From positions 7,494,720 through 7,558,719 of the forward strand of contig NZ_KI912266.1 in NCBI RefSeq assembly GCF_000235425.2: 64,000 bases of DNA, given 5' to 3'. A program made the position numbers and the translations under genes. Of the stretch, positions 25,890 to 33,666 are shown one piece after another. Each line of letters begins with the position of its first letter. Positions within the stretch are counted from its first letter, which is position 1. Below the pieces are notes generated by a model, which searched no databases, had not been told where the DNA came from, and worked only from the letters and a program-made list of their open reading frames with translations. Origin of the DNA: Pseudofrankia saprophytica. Its GTDB lineage: Bacteria > Actinomycetota > Actinomycetes > Frankiales > Frankiaceae.

Positions 25890-25930
25890 GTAATCCCGGC
25901 GCGCCGGCCAAGGGGCGAAGCCTCGCCGCC

Positions 25931-25995
25931 CTGTCGTTCTCCGGCGCCTGTCGTCCTCCGGTGCCGGACTGTTCCGGCGCCGGTCGCTCAGGCGC
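25931..25995. repeat. Degenerate 15-17 bp tandem units with terminator hairpin
   Basis: CTGTCGTTCTCCGGCGC (25931) recurs as CTGTCGTCCTCCGGTGC (25948), then in more worn copies at 25965 and 25981. The last one includes the stop codon of the following methyltransferase. Within the array CCGGTGCCGG (25958-25967) pairs with CCGGCGCCGG (25974-25983) around a 6-nt loop, a good bidirectional terminator between convergent genes. Confidence 0.65.
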
Positions 25996-26812
25996 CGGTG
26001 GCGCGTGTGGCGGTCGCGACGGCCGTGGTGAAGCCCATCGTGAAGGCGCCGCCCAGGGCGTCGATCGCCGCGCCGATGGCGGGGAGCAGCGCGGCGAGCC
26101 TTTCTGGCGAAAGGAGCCTGTGGTCGCTGTGGGTCGGCAGCTGGTCGAGCCACTCGTCGCGGGTGTAGCGCCGCTCCCAGTCGAACCGCCATGCCTCGGG
26201 GTCGTCGAACGCCCCCGCACGCCGGATGCCGTCGGCCGCCCTGCCCACCGCCGTCGCGGGACCACCGGCGGCGGGACCGGTCAGGTGGCCGCCTTCGAGC
26301 TCCGGGGCCACCCGCCGATAGACCGCCGAGAGCTCCTCCGCCACGTCGGTGGACGGTCGGCCCAGGTTCCAGAACACGGCCAGTCGGCCGCCCGGCCGCA
26401 GCAGCCCCGCGGCCTTCGCCGCGCCCGCGACGGGGTCCACCCAGTGCCAGGCCTGTCCGGAGATCACCGCGTCGAACGACCGACCGGCCGGGTCCCACGC
26501 CTCGAACGGAGCCACCTCGACGTCGACACCGTGCCGCCGCGCCACGCCAGCCATCCGTGCGTCGACCTCGACCCCGAGGACCCGGCAGCCAGCGGCCAGG
26601 AACTGCCGCGCGGCGATACCGGTCCCGCAGCCGACGTCGACGACGTCGGGACCCGGGCTGCCCGCGACGATCCGGCTCACCAGCTCCTCGGGATACCGGG
26701 GGCGGGACCGGTCGTACTTCTCGGCGTCGGCGCCGAACGACTCGGCCCGCGCCCGGTTCCGGTGAAGCTCGGCTTCCGGCGAAGGCGTCTCCCCGGGCTC
26801 CGTGGCGGCCAT
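25988..26812 (-). CDS. Class I SAM-dependent methyltransferase
   Basis: A 274-residue methyltransferase. Motif I is VVDVGCGTGIAARQF at about 57-71, the acidic ribose-binding residue follows in VLGVEVD, and SFDAVISGQAWHWVDP and LLRPGGRLAVFWN are motifs II and III. This is the small-molecule type related to UbiE/trans-aconitate methyltransferases. It transfers methyl from SAM to an unknown acceptor. It is divergent from the serine hydrolase gene and convergent with the oxidoreductase-methyltransferase fusion. Confidence 0.88.
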   Translation of the reverse strand: MAATEPGETPSPEAELHRNRARAESFGADAEKYDRSRPRYPEELVSRIVAGSPGPDVVDVGCGTGIAARQFLAAGCRVLGVEVDARMAGVARRHGVDVEVAPFEAWDPAGRSFDAVISGQAWHWVDPVAGAAKAAGLLRPGGRLAVFWNLGRPSTDVAEELSAVYRRVAPELEGGHLTGPAAGGPATAVGRAADGIRRAGAFDDPEAWRFDWERRYTRDEWLDQLPTHSDHRLLSPERLAALLPAIGAAIDALGGAFTMGFTTAVATATRATGA

Positions 26813-26918
26813 ACGCCGACCCTAAGCCAGCCGTATGCCGTGGCGGCGGGCCATCAGCTTCCTTCACCGACGGCTGACTCGACCGATGAGTCGTACCGGC
26901 CATGCCAGTCCAACGGGT

Positions 26919-28094
26919 ATGGACGAGCGCATGAGCGCGAACAACCTCCAGGCACGCGTGCAGGCCGCGATCGACCGGATGGTCCGGGACGGCGCGGAGG
27001 TGGGGCTGCAGGTGGCCGTCGTGCGGCACGGTCAGCTGGTCGTCGACGCGGTGGCTGGTCAGCGCGACGCCGGGCGGCGGCTCCCGGTCCGGCCCGACAC
27101 GTTGTTCTACGCGGCCTCCACCGCCAAGGGGGTGGCATCCGCGGTGGCGCACGTGCTCGTCGAGCGGGGCGTGCTCACCGACGACCTGCGGATCGCCGAG
27201 GTCTGGCCCGAGTTCGGTGCCCACGGCAAGCGGGACGCGACACTGCGACACGTGCTGCTGCACACGGTGGGCGTGCCGGCGCCGCCGTACGACACGACCG
27301 TCGAGCAGTTGTGCGACTGGAACCACATGTGCGCCGCGCTGGCCGGCTCCGAGCCGTGGTGGGTGCCCGGCGCGCGGTTCGGCTACCACGCCCAGACCTT
27401 CGGCTTCCTGCTCGGCGAGACCGTCCGCCGCGCCTCGGGTCGCCCACTGTCGTGGTGGCTGCGCGAGGCGGTCACGACGCCGCTCGGGATCGAGGACGAC
27501 GTGCACTTCGGCGTCCCCGAGGCCCTGCTGGTCCGAGTCGCGCACCAGCACCGGCCTACCGGACCGCCGCCGGAGCCGGGCTCGCCGGAGCCGGGCTCGC
27601 CGGCCGACCGGGCGGTTCCACCGGCCATCCGGCCCGACGCGGACCTCGCCAACCGCCGCGACGTGCTCACGGCCGACCTCGTCTCCACCGGCACCATGAC
27701 CGCCCGTGGGGCGGCGCGCGTCTACGCCGCCCTGCTCGGCGACGTGGAGGGCGTCGCCCTGGTGTCGCCGGCGCGCCTCGCGGCCATGGCGACGCTCAGC
27801 CACGAGGGGTGGGACGAGGTCATGGAGGTGCCCACCACCTGGACGTTCGGGTTCAGCCCCTACCGGCCAGGCGGCGCCAGCTCGCGGCCCGGATCGACCT
27901 TCGGCATGGTCGGGTCGAACGGCTCGGCGGCGTACGCCGACCTCGACTCGGGCGTGGCCGTGGCGGTGATGCGGAACCGGTTCAGCCAGGATCTGTCCGC
28001 CGCGGCCGAGATCGACCGCATCGTGGCCGACGCGTTCCCCGGCTCCGCCAGGCCGGACAAGCCAACCACCGACGATCGGAGTAACGATGGATGA
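26919..28094 (+). CDS. Serine hydrolase (beta-lactamase/esterase EstB type)
   Basis: A 391-residue penicillin-binding-protein-fold hydrolase. The nucleophile motif S67-T-A-K70 lies in YAASTAKG, the Tyr motif in FGYHAQTFGFLLG, and the third-strand segment near STFGMVGSNG. No signal peptide is visible, which suggests a cytoplasmic esterase rather than a cell-wall enzyme. The start is uncertain between ATG 26919 and 26931. Its stop overlaps the next gene by eight bases (ATGGATGA), coupling it to the pyridoxamine-oxidase-like protein. Confidence 0.85.
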   Translation: MDERMSANNLQARVQAAIDRMVRDGAEVGLQVAVVRHGQLVVDAVAGQRDAGRRLPVRPDTLFYAASTAKGVASAVAHVLVERGVLTDDLRIAEVWPEFGAHGKRDATLRHVLLHTVGVPAPPYDTTVEQLCDWNHMCAALAGSEPWWVPGARFGYHAQTFGFLLGETVRRASGRPLSWWLREAVTTPLGIEDDVHFGVPEALLVRVAHQHRPTGPPPEPGSPEPGSPADRAVPPAIRPDADLANRRDVLTADLVSTGTMTARGAARVYAALLGDVEGVALVSPARLAAMATLSHEGWDEVMEVPTTWTFGFSPYRPGGASSRPGSTFGMVGSNGSAAYADLDSGVAVAVMRNRFSQDLSAAAEIDRIVADAFPGSARPDKPTTDDRSNDG

Positions 28095-28599
28095 CCCGGT
28101 GACCCAGCTCGACGAGCGGTTCAGCGATCCCGACAGCCAGCCCACCACCTGGGCCGCGGCCCGGGCCGTGCTCGAGGCGGCCCAGATCAGCTGGATCTCG
28201 ACCGTGCGGGGCGACGGGCGACCGCACGTCACGCCACTGGTCGCGGTGTGGCTCGACGAGGCGCTTCACTTCACCACCGGCCCGACGGAGCAGAAGGCGA
28301 TCAATCTCGCCACGAACCCCAACGTCGTGCTGACCACCGGCAGCGACGCCTGGGACCAGGGGCTCGACGTGGTGGTCGAGGGCGAGGCGGTCCGCGTCAC
28401 CGACCGGGCATCCCTCACCCGGCTCGCCGCGGCCTGGCGGACCAGGTGGGACGGCAGCTGGAAGTTCGACGTCGCCGACGACGGCTTCCACCACGAGGCC
28501 GGTGGCCTGGCGCTCGTCTTCGCGGTCCGGCCGACGAAGATCCTCGCCTTCGGCAAGGGCACCTTCACCCACACCCGCCACCTGCCCCGGGCCCGCTGA
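28087..28599 (+). CDS. Pyridoxamine 5'-phosphate oxidase family (flavin/F420-type) protein
   Basis: A 170-residue split-barrel protein. ISWISTVRGDGRPHVTPLVAVW and ALHFTTGPTEQKAINLATNP are the FMN/F420-binding strands of the PNPOx-like superfamily, and ALVFAVRPTKILAFGKG is its C-terminal strand. In actinobacteria such proteins are often F420-dependent reductases; the cofactor cannot be fixed by eye. The start codon lies within the end of the serine hydrolase gene, so the two are made together. Confidence 0.82.
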   Translation: MDDPVTQLDERFSDPDSQPTTWAAARAVLEAAQISWISTVRGDGRPHVTPLVAVWLDEALHFTTGPTEQKAINLATNPNVVLTTGSDAWDQGLDVVVEGEAVRVTDRASLTRLAAAWRTRWDGSWKFDVADDGFHHEAGGLALVFAVRPTKILAFGKGTFTHTRHLPRAR

Positions 28600-29226
28600 C
28601 TGGTTCGATGTTTCCAGCCCGGCCGGGCACTGGCTCGCGTACAGCCACGAAACTCGAGTACTGCCCGGGCGGGCGGGTGGAATCGGGAGCGCGGCGGTCC
28701 CGCCCGGTCGGTGGTGCCGGAGCAGGTCGCTCAGCTTCGACCGCGTCACCATCCCCGGAGCGCCCGGCCATTTCGCAAAATAAGATCAGGCTGACAATCT
28801 CGCTGGTCGACAGCCCGCCACCACCGGCCAGCTCTACCGCCGTCAGGCCCTGCTCCACCTGCCCCCTGCAGCCGAACACTGCAAGCCGACGCGTCCCGGC
28901 TCGTGTCCCACCAGCATTCCACCACTCGCCAGCCACCGGCCCTGAAGCCAGAGTCCCCGACGATCGCACGGCGAGAAGCTGCCGGTGATCCGGTGGGATT
29001 TTCGGAGCTGGGACTCCGAGGATCTCACCAGATCATGAACGGCCCAGCGATCTGATGGGATCTTGGGTGCGGCCTGGCGCGCTGCTACGGTTTTCCCACC
29101 AGACGATCAGATGGAGAAGTCGATCCGCGGCTCTCTGGCGGCGAACCCACGGGTCAAGTTCTGAAATGCCCCGGAACATCAGAACCTCCGGACACGCCAG
29201 GGCGGTTCGGTGGGAGCATCATCGTC
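28600..29226. other. 627-bp region without a recognisable gene
   Basis: Open frames in this stretch give low-complexity translations with no family signature. Base composition is slightly less GC-rich than the flanks. The notable content is the repeat cluster at 28987-29064. A faded relative, reading TCTGGTGGGAAAA on the reverse strand, is near 29091-29103. Confidence 0.5.
28987..29064. repeat. Cluster of a ~20-bp GATC-flanked motif in both orientations
   Basis: The 21-nt arm at 28987-29007 (starting GATCCGGTGGGATTTT) pairs with 29014-29034 at 17 positions around a 6-nt loop. A third, direct copy, GATCTGATGGGATCTT, is at 29049-29064. The family could be a remnant of small palindromic elements. 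Confidence 0.6.
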
Positions 29227-29520
29227 GTGGCGGATGATCGGGACCTGGTTCCGGACGAGTTGTTTGAGGCGCTCAGCCGCGCGGACGCCTGGTCGCAGTG
29301 GGAGGAGCAGACGGCAGAGGTTCGGTCGGTGTACGTCCGCTGGGTAGCGAAGCCGAGAAGAGCCAGCGAGCGACGCTCGCGAGCCGACGTGACGGCCTAC
29401 TACGCATTCCATGGGGCACTCGACAAGGCCATTAAACGGCCGGGGGTGTGGAATGCCCTGCTCAAACTGCTCGGGGAGGCCGACACAGGGGATACGCAGA
29501 CCGGGAACACGGATTCCTGA
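29227..29520 (+). CDS. YdeI/OmpD-associated-like small protein
   Basis: A 97-residue protein with a GTG start. The arrangement of a helical segment (LFEALSRADAWSQWEEQ), the YVRWVAKPRRASERRSR stretch and a terminal helix (PGVWNALLKLL) resembles the C-terminal helical domain of the YdeI/bacteriocin-protection family. The N-terminal beta domain of full-length members is absent. No operon partner. Function unknown; the family call is tentative. Confidence 0.5.
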   Translation: MADDRDLVPDELFEALSRADAWSQWEEQTAEVRSVYVRWVAKPRRASERRSRADVTAYYAFHGALDKAIKRPGVWNALLKLLGEADTGDTQTGNTDS

Positions 29521-29700
29521 CAGGCGCACGCCCGGACGGCCCGCCGAGACGCCCGCGGGGCGTACTCCCCTGCACGAACCAACAAATGTGCGCCTTGACC
29601 GGATGTCGGCGGCCGGGGACGACTTCTGCTCCCGGGCCTCCAACCACGTGGTCACCGCGGCGCTCGCGGCGGACGGGCTGCGCCGCAGGACGGATGGTGC

Positions 29701-29735
29701 GCCGGCCGGGAGTCCGGTGGTTGGTCCCGGCCGGC
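29701..29735. terminator. Perfect 10-bp hairpin between convergent genes
   Basis: GCCGGCCGGG (29701-29710) is the reverse complement of 29726-29735 with a 15-nt loop. It lies 31 nt beyond the glycerophosphodiesterase stop and also downstream of the YdeI-like gene, so it can serve both. Confidence 0.55.
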
Positions 29736-29765
29736 CGCCATCGTGCTGGTGCGTGCCGAGGGCGG

Positions 29766-30962
29766 TCAGCCGCCCAGGAAAGCGGCGCGGGCGAGGATGC
29801 CGACGTCGGTGTTGTCGGTGAACAGGCCGTCGATGCCGGTCCTGAGGAAGGTCACCTGCTCGTCGATGGCCCGGCCGTAGTCGCTGGCCACCGTGCCGAC
29901 GCGGTAGTCGGTGGGCAGGAAGCTGTTCTCGGCGCGGAACGTGTACGGGTGCAGGACGAGACCGGCCTTGTGCGCGTCGGCGACGAGCGTGGTCGGGGTG
30001 CCGAGGTTGCCGCTGGCGTCCCGCGGGATGATCTGGTTCTTGTCGGGCCCGATGCCGTTCGCGTACGTCGCGATCGTCTTCAGGCCGGCCGGGGTGATCA
30101 GGTCCGCGTAGGTGCGCGGGTCGCCGGCGTCGACCAGGTCGAACGGGGCGCCGGCGGCGCTGAGCAGCTGCACGGCGCGGGCCTTCAGGCCGAGCTTGCG
30201 CAGCTGGCCCAGGTTCTTCGTCTCGAAGGACTGCACGAACACGGGCGCGTTCTTGTCGTTGAGGCCGTAGCGGACCAGCGTGTCCAGCAGCCGCTTCTCC
30301 AGCGCGAGCCCGGCCTTCTGGAAGTAGGTCGGGTGCTTGGTCTCCGGGTAGACGCCGATCTCCCGGCCGAGCTCCGCCGACAGGCGCCCCCGCAGGTCGA
30401 GCACCTCGATCAGCGTCGGGATCTCGAAGCGGCCGTTGTAGAGCGTGTTGTGCTGGCGGACGTCCGGGATCCGCTCCTTGGCGCGCAGCGTCTTGAGCTC
30501 GGCGAGCGTGAAGTCCTCGGTGAACCAGCCGGTCAGGGCGACGCCGTCGAGCGTCTTCGTCACCTTGCGGGCGGCGAACTCGGGGTGGTCGGCGACGTTG
30601 GTCGTGCCGCCGATGTCGGGCTCGTGCCGGCAGACGAGGTGGCCGTCCTTGGTGGCGACGAGGTCCGGCTCGACGAAGTCGGCGCCCAGCCGGGCGGCCA
30701 GTTCGTACGAGGCAAGGGTGTGCTCTGGCCGGTAGCCGGACGCGCCGCGGTGCCCGATCACCAGGGTCGCAGGCCGCCCGGGCTTGCCCTGCCCGCTGCC
30801 CGCCCCGGCGGCAGCGGCGGCAGAGGCGGATGCGGCGGCGAGGACGGGTGCGGCGGCCAGGCCGGCGATCACACCGCGACGGCCGATCACGCGCCGGCTC
30901 GTGGCGGGCCGGTCCTGCTCGGTCAGATCCTCGGCGGCGAAGTCTTCCGTGCGACGATCCAC
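29766..30962 (-). CDS. Tat-exported glycerophosphodiester phosphodiesterase
   Basis: A 398-residue secreted enzyme that splits glycerophosphodiesters into glycerol-3-phosphate and an alcohol. A twin-arginine signal (RRVIGRRGVIAG followed by an Ala-rich helix) occupies about residues 23-56. The catalytic TIM barrel shows HRGASGYRPEHT, EPDLVATKDGHLVCRHE and ETKHPTYF near its strands, plus FTDNTD at the end. The GTG at 30962 has GGAG five nucleotides ahead and puts the Tat motif near the N-terminus; an ATG at 31151 would bury it. Likely role: phosphate or glycerol scavenging outside the membrane. Confidence 0.9.
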   Translation of the reverse strand: MDRRTEDFAAEDLTEQDRPATSRRVIGRRGVIAGLAAAPVLAAASASAAAAAGAGSGQGKPGRPATLVIGHRGASGYRPEHTLASYELAARLGADFVEPDLVATKDGHLVCRHEPDIGGTTNVADHPEFAARKVTKTLDGVALTGWFTEDFTLAELKTLRAKERIPDVRQHNTLYNGRFEIPTLIEVLDLRGRLSAELGREIGVYPETKHPTYFQKAGLALEKRLLDTLVRYGLNDKNAPVFVQSFETKNLGQLRKLGLKARAVQLLSAAGAPFDLVDAGDPRTYADLITPAGLKTIATYANGIGPDKNQIIPRDASGNLGTPTTLVADAHKAGLVLHPYTFRAENSFLPTDYRVGTVASDYGRAIDEQVTFLRTGIDGLFTDNTDVGILARAAFLGG

Positions 30963-31296
30963 AAGGTCTCCAGCGCGGCGACGTCGGCCATCGACGCCGG
31001 CGCGCCGCACAAGCCAAGCAACGACGAAGAACGTCAACGCTGCGCGCGTCTGGCCCGCAACCGTCGAGCAATCGTCCGTGGCATGAACCAGGCCGTCCTC
31101 GGGTCCCGGGCGCGACGCGCCAACGCGCCAACGCGCCAACGACTTCTCCAAACGCGGCGCCTCAGAAACCCCGGCGAGAAATCGACCTAGCGTCCTCAGC
31201 CAACCACCTTGATCGGCACCGACGTGTTGTCAGCGTCGGGATTTCGCTGCGATCGCGACGCTGACAACACGTGCACGGCGATCTCCTGGGGTGGCG
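30963..31296. other. Gene-free gap holding palindromic element copy 2
   Basis: No coding frame is convincing. The gap holds the promoter region of the glycerophosphodiesterase and the 73-bp palindrome at 31211-31283. A short direct repeat of CAACGCGC occurs near 31120-31140. Confidence 0.45.
31211..31283. repeat. 73-bp palindromic element, copy 2
   Basis: The arms share a perfect ACGTGTTGTCAGCGTCG core (17 bp) inside GATC-ended flanks. It has the same length and the same GATCGCCG...ACGTG(TTG)TC...GTCG consensus as 6936-7008. It starts 14 nt past the tautomerase stop, so here too it may act as a terminator. Confidence 0.82.
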
Positions 31297-31725
31297 TCAG
31301 GCGAGCAGGGCGGACCGGGTGGCCGCGGTGACGAGGGCGTCGCCGGTGTAGGCGACGCCGCCGATACCCCAGCCGCCGTCGGGGGCGTTGAGGATGTTGA
31401 CCCAGGTGTCGTCGCGGCCGTGGCCGTCCACAGTCAGGTCGTCGACGATGTCGGTCGCCGCGGCGATGAACGCGGCTCGGCTGGCGGGGTCGGGCAGGCC
31501 GATGTTCGGCAGCTTGAGCTCCACCATCACGAGCCGGCGATGGACGCCGCCGGCATAGATGTCCTGGGGGTCCAGGACATGGACGGTACCGCCGACGATG
31601 CTGGTGAAGAACGGATTGCCGGTCGCCTCGCTGGCCGCCATCAGGGCCTCGGTCAGCAGCGGGAGGATCTGGCGCTCGCCGGTCTCGGTGAGTTCGCCGC
31701 GCGGGGCGGTGACGGTGATGGGCAT
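31297..31725 (-). CDS. Tautomerase (4-oxalocrotonate tautomerase superfamily)
   Basis: A 142-residue protein beginning Met-Pro, so the catalytic Pro1 is exposed after Met removal (PITVTAPRGELT). It is long enough for the two beta-alpha-beta halves of a fused tautomerase (MVELKLPNIGL starts the second half region). It is divergent from a TetR regulator with a perfect 20-bp palindrome between the two, so it is almost certainly that regulator's target. Substrate unknown. Confidence 0.8.
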   Translation of the reverse strand: MPITVTAPRGELTETGERQILPLLTEALMAASEATGNPFFTSIVGGTVHVLDPQDIYAGGVHRRLVMVELKLPNIGLPDPASRAAFIAAATDIVDDLTVDGHGRDDTWVNILNAPDGGWGIGGVAYTGDALVTAATRSALLA

Positions 31726-31744
31726 GAAGGTCTCCGCTTCGGTT

Positions 31745-31764
31745 GCTAGTACGTACGTACTAGC
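31745..31764. promoter_or_regulatory. Perfect 20-bp palindrome, TetR operator
   Basis: GCTAGTACGTACGTACTAGC is exactly self-complementary and lies 19 bp from the tautomerase start and 52 bp from the TetR start. Further half-sites CACTAG (31775-31780) and GTACTAG (31788-31794) follow toward the TetR gene. This is a strong candidate for the site bound by the adjacent repressor. Confidence 0.75.
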
Positions 31765-31816
31765 GATTACCCTGCACTAGGATGGTCGTACTAGTCAAGG
31801 CGTGCGGAGGTGCGTT

Positions 31817-32395
31817 GTGGCCGACACCCGTGGCCGGATGGTCGACGCGACAGTCCAGGCGCTGCAGCGCCGCGGTGTGGCCGGGATGTCGTTCACCGAC
31901 GTTCTCCGTGACAGCGGCGCCGCCCGCGGCGCGATCTACCACCACTTTCCCGGCGGCAAGGCGCAGCTCGTCGCCGAGGCGGCGACGCGCAACGGCGAGG
32001 ACGTGCGCACCGGTCTGGCCGCGCTGCCGGCAGGCGACCCGCTCGTCGTGGTCACGGCGTTCCTCGACGCCGTCCGGCCCGTGCTGGCCGCCTCGGCGAC
32101 GGGCGGTGGCTGTGCGGTCGCGGCAATCAGCGTCGCCGATGGTGAGGGGGAGCCTGGCGACACGAACCTCCGGCGCACCGCCGCCAGCATCTTCGCGTCG
32201 TGGACCCGGACGCTGGCCGAGCGGATGGCGGCGGCTGGGCTTCCGCCCGACGAGGCGGCCGGCCTGGCCACCGCCCTGCTCATGCTTCTCGAAGGCGCCC
32301 ACGTCCTGTGCCGTGCCGCCGGAACCCTCGAGCCCTTCGAGCAGGCCGCGCACACCGCGACGGCCCTCGCCCGCGCCCGCTACGAGAGCCGCTGA
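31817..32395 (+). CDS. TetR family transcriptional regulator
   Basis: A 192-residue regulator with HTH residues TVQALQRRGVAGMSFTDVL and GAARGAIYHHFPGGKAQL at about 10-50, the YcdC/TetR_C-like type with a conserved GGGCAVAAI core. GTG 31817 is preferred over GTG 31802 because GGAGGT stands five nucleotides ahead. It is divergent from the tautomerase gene and probably represses it and itself through the 20-bp palindrome. Confidence 0.88.
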   Translation: MADTRGRMVDATVQALQRRGVAGMSFTDVLRDSGAARGAIYHHFPGGKAQLVAEAATRNGEDVRTGLAALPAGDPLVVVTAFLDAVRPVLAASATGGGCAVAAISVADGEGEPGDTNLRRTAASIFASWTRTLAERMAAAGLPPDEAAGLATALLMLLEGAHVLCRAAGTLEPFEQAAHTATALARARYESR

Positions 32396-32461
32396 CGCGG
32401 CACGTCGGCCAACACCCAGCGTCATCCACCGAGGCGCGGGCGGAGCCGGAGCCGGCGCCGG

Positions 32462-33508
32462 TCAGCGCACCTCGACGGATTCGCCGCCCGACCACTGGCG
32501 CAGGACGAGGTAGCGGCCGTGCAGGGCGCCGCGGTCGTGCTGGCCGAAGGAGAGCAGGGTGCCCTCGTGACCCTCGGCCGCCGGGACCCACTTGATCTGT
32601 TCCAGGCCCTCACGGACGCCGGCGCGGGTCAGCTCGGGAGCGCGGGCGATGCCCTCGACGACGAGCCGGCCCAGGTCGAAGCCCTTGGCGACGGCCGCCG
32701 AGCGCTCCGGCGGGACGCCGAGGCGGTGGCGCAGCGCGGCGAGCGTCGCGTTGTCGTCGGAGTACATGTCGATGTACGTCCAGCCGTCGATCGCCTGGGC
32801 GACGCCGGGCTGGCGGCCGAACATGCCGGCCGAGTTCATCACCCGCGGGCCGTCCCAGCCGGCCGCCGCCGCGGCGAGACCCGTCGCGGAAGCCGTCCGC
32901 CCCAGCCCCAGGTAGACGAGCGCGTCGACACCGGCGCCGAGGACCTGCCCGACCTGCGCCGTGACGTCCTCGGCGAGCGGCGGCAGCACCGCGGTCGCCG
33001 TGACGGCGAGGCCTAGCAGGTCCGCCTGGGCGGACAGGAACCGCAGGTAGCGCCGCCCGATCGGCGACCGGTCGTGGACGACGCCGAGGCGCCGGGCGCC
33101 GAGCGCGGCCAGGCGCTGGGCCAGCACGACGCCCTCGTCCTCGTGCGAGCCGACCTGCAGGTGGAACATCCACTCGCCGCGGGCCCGCTCCGTCCCGGCC
33201 CAGTTGATCGTCGCGATCCGGTGGTGCTCGGCCAGCGGGGCGGCGACCAACGCGTTGTCACCGATCGCCGGTCCGACGACCAGCAGCACATCCTCGTCGA
33301 CGAGCCGGGCGAAGGCCCGTTCGACGGCCGCCGCCGTACCGGACGGCAGGCCCAGGCCATACGCGGGGACGAGCTCGACGTCCCGGTCGAGCCGGCCGCC
33401 GGCGACCGCCTCGTCGGCGACGAGGCGCAGCCAGCGGGTGAGGTCCGTCGGGCTCGGCGGCCCGTCCGCGAGGTCGTCCAGTACTCCCACCCGCACCGGC
33501 GCCGCCAT
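32462..33508 (-). CDS. ABC transporter-type substrate-binding protein (LivJ-like fold)
   Basis: A 348-residue type I periplasmic-binding-protein fold: VRVGVLDDLADGP, VVGPAIGDNALVAAPL, the RRLGVVHDRSPIGRRYL lobe and ALVYLGLGR. There is no signal peptide or lipobox from the ATG at 33508 or from an upstream in-frame start. It could bind ligand inside the cell as a sensor, or use an unseen start. It may serve the fused LivHMG transporter at 7-10 kb, which lacks a binding protein nearby. Convergent with TetR. Confidence 0.75.
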   Translation of the reverse strand: MAAPVRVGVLDDLADGPPSPTDLTRWLRLVADEAVAGGRLDRDVELVPAYGLGLPSGTAAAVERAFARLVDEDVLLVVGPAIGDNALVAAPLAEHHRIATINWAGTERARGEWMFHLQVGSHEDEGVVLAQRLAALGARRLGVVHDRSPIGRRYLRFLSAQADLLGLAVTATAVLPPLAEDVTAQVGQVLGAGVDALVYLGLGRTASATGLAAAAAGWDGPRVMNSAGMFGRQPGVAQAIDGWTYIDMYSDDNATLAALRHRLGVPPERSAAVAKGFDLGRLVVEGIARAPELTRAGVREGLEQIKWVPAAEGHEGTLLSFGQHDRGALHGRYLVLRQWSGGESVEVR

Positions 33509-33619
33509 CGCACACCCCGTCCCGAAAACCACAAAGAGAGTAAATGCCTACTTATCGAGCAGCGACTGATCGCCAGTCCGCCGCCGGGCCGCCCCGAGGA
33601 GAGGTGAGACGACCGGCCT

Positions 33620-33649
33620 GTGGGCCGGCCCGCGACGGGGCCGGCCCAC
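33620..33649 (-). terminator. Perfect 12-bp hairpin after alpha/beta hydrolase
   Basis: GTGGGCCGGCCC (33620-33631) pairs exactly with 33638-33649 around a 6-nt loop, 17 nt downstream of the hydrolase stop on the reverse strand. Confidence 0.7.
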
Positions 33650-33666
33650 GGGTACCGGTGGGCCGC

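Noticed and set aside
28565-28969. 134-codon reverse-strand ORF in the 28.6-29.2 kb gap
   Set aside because: No family motif, no ribosome site and coding-unlike composition.
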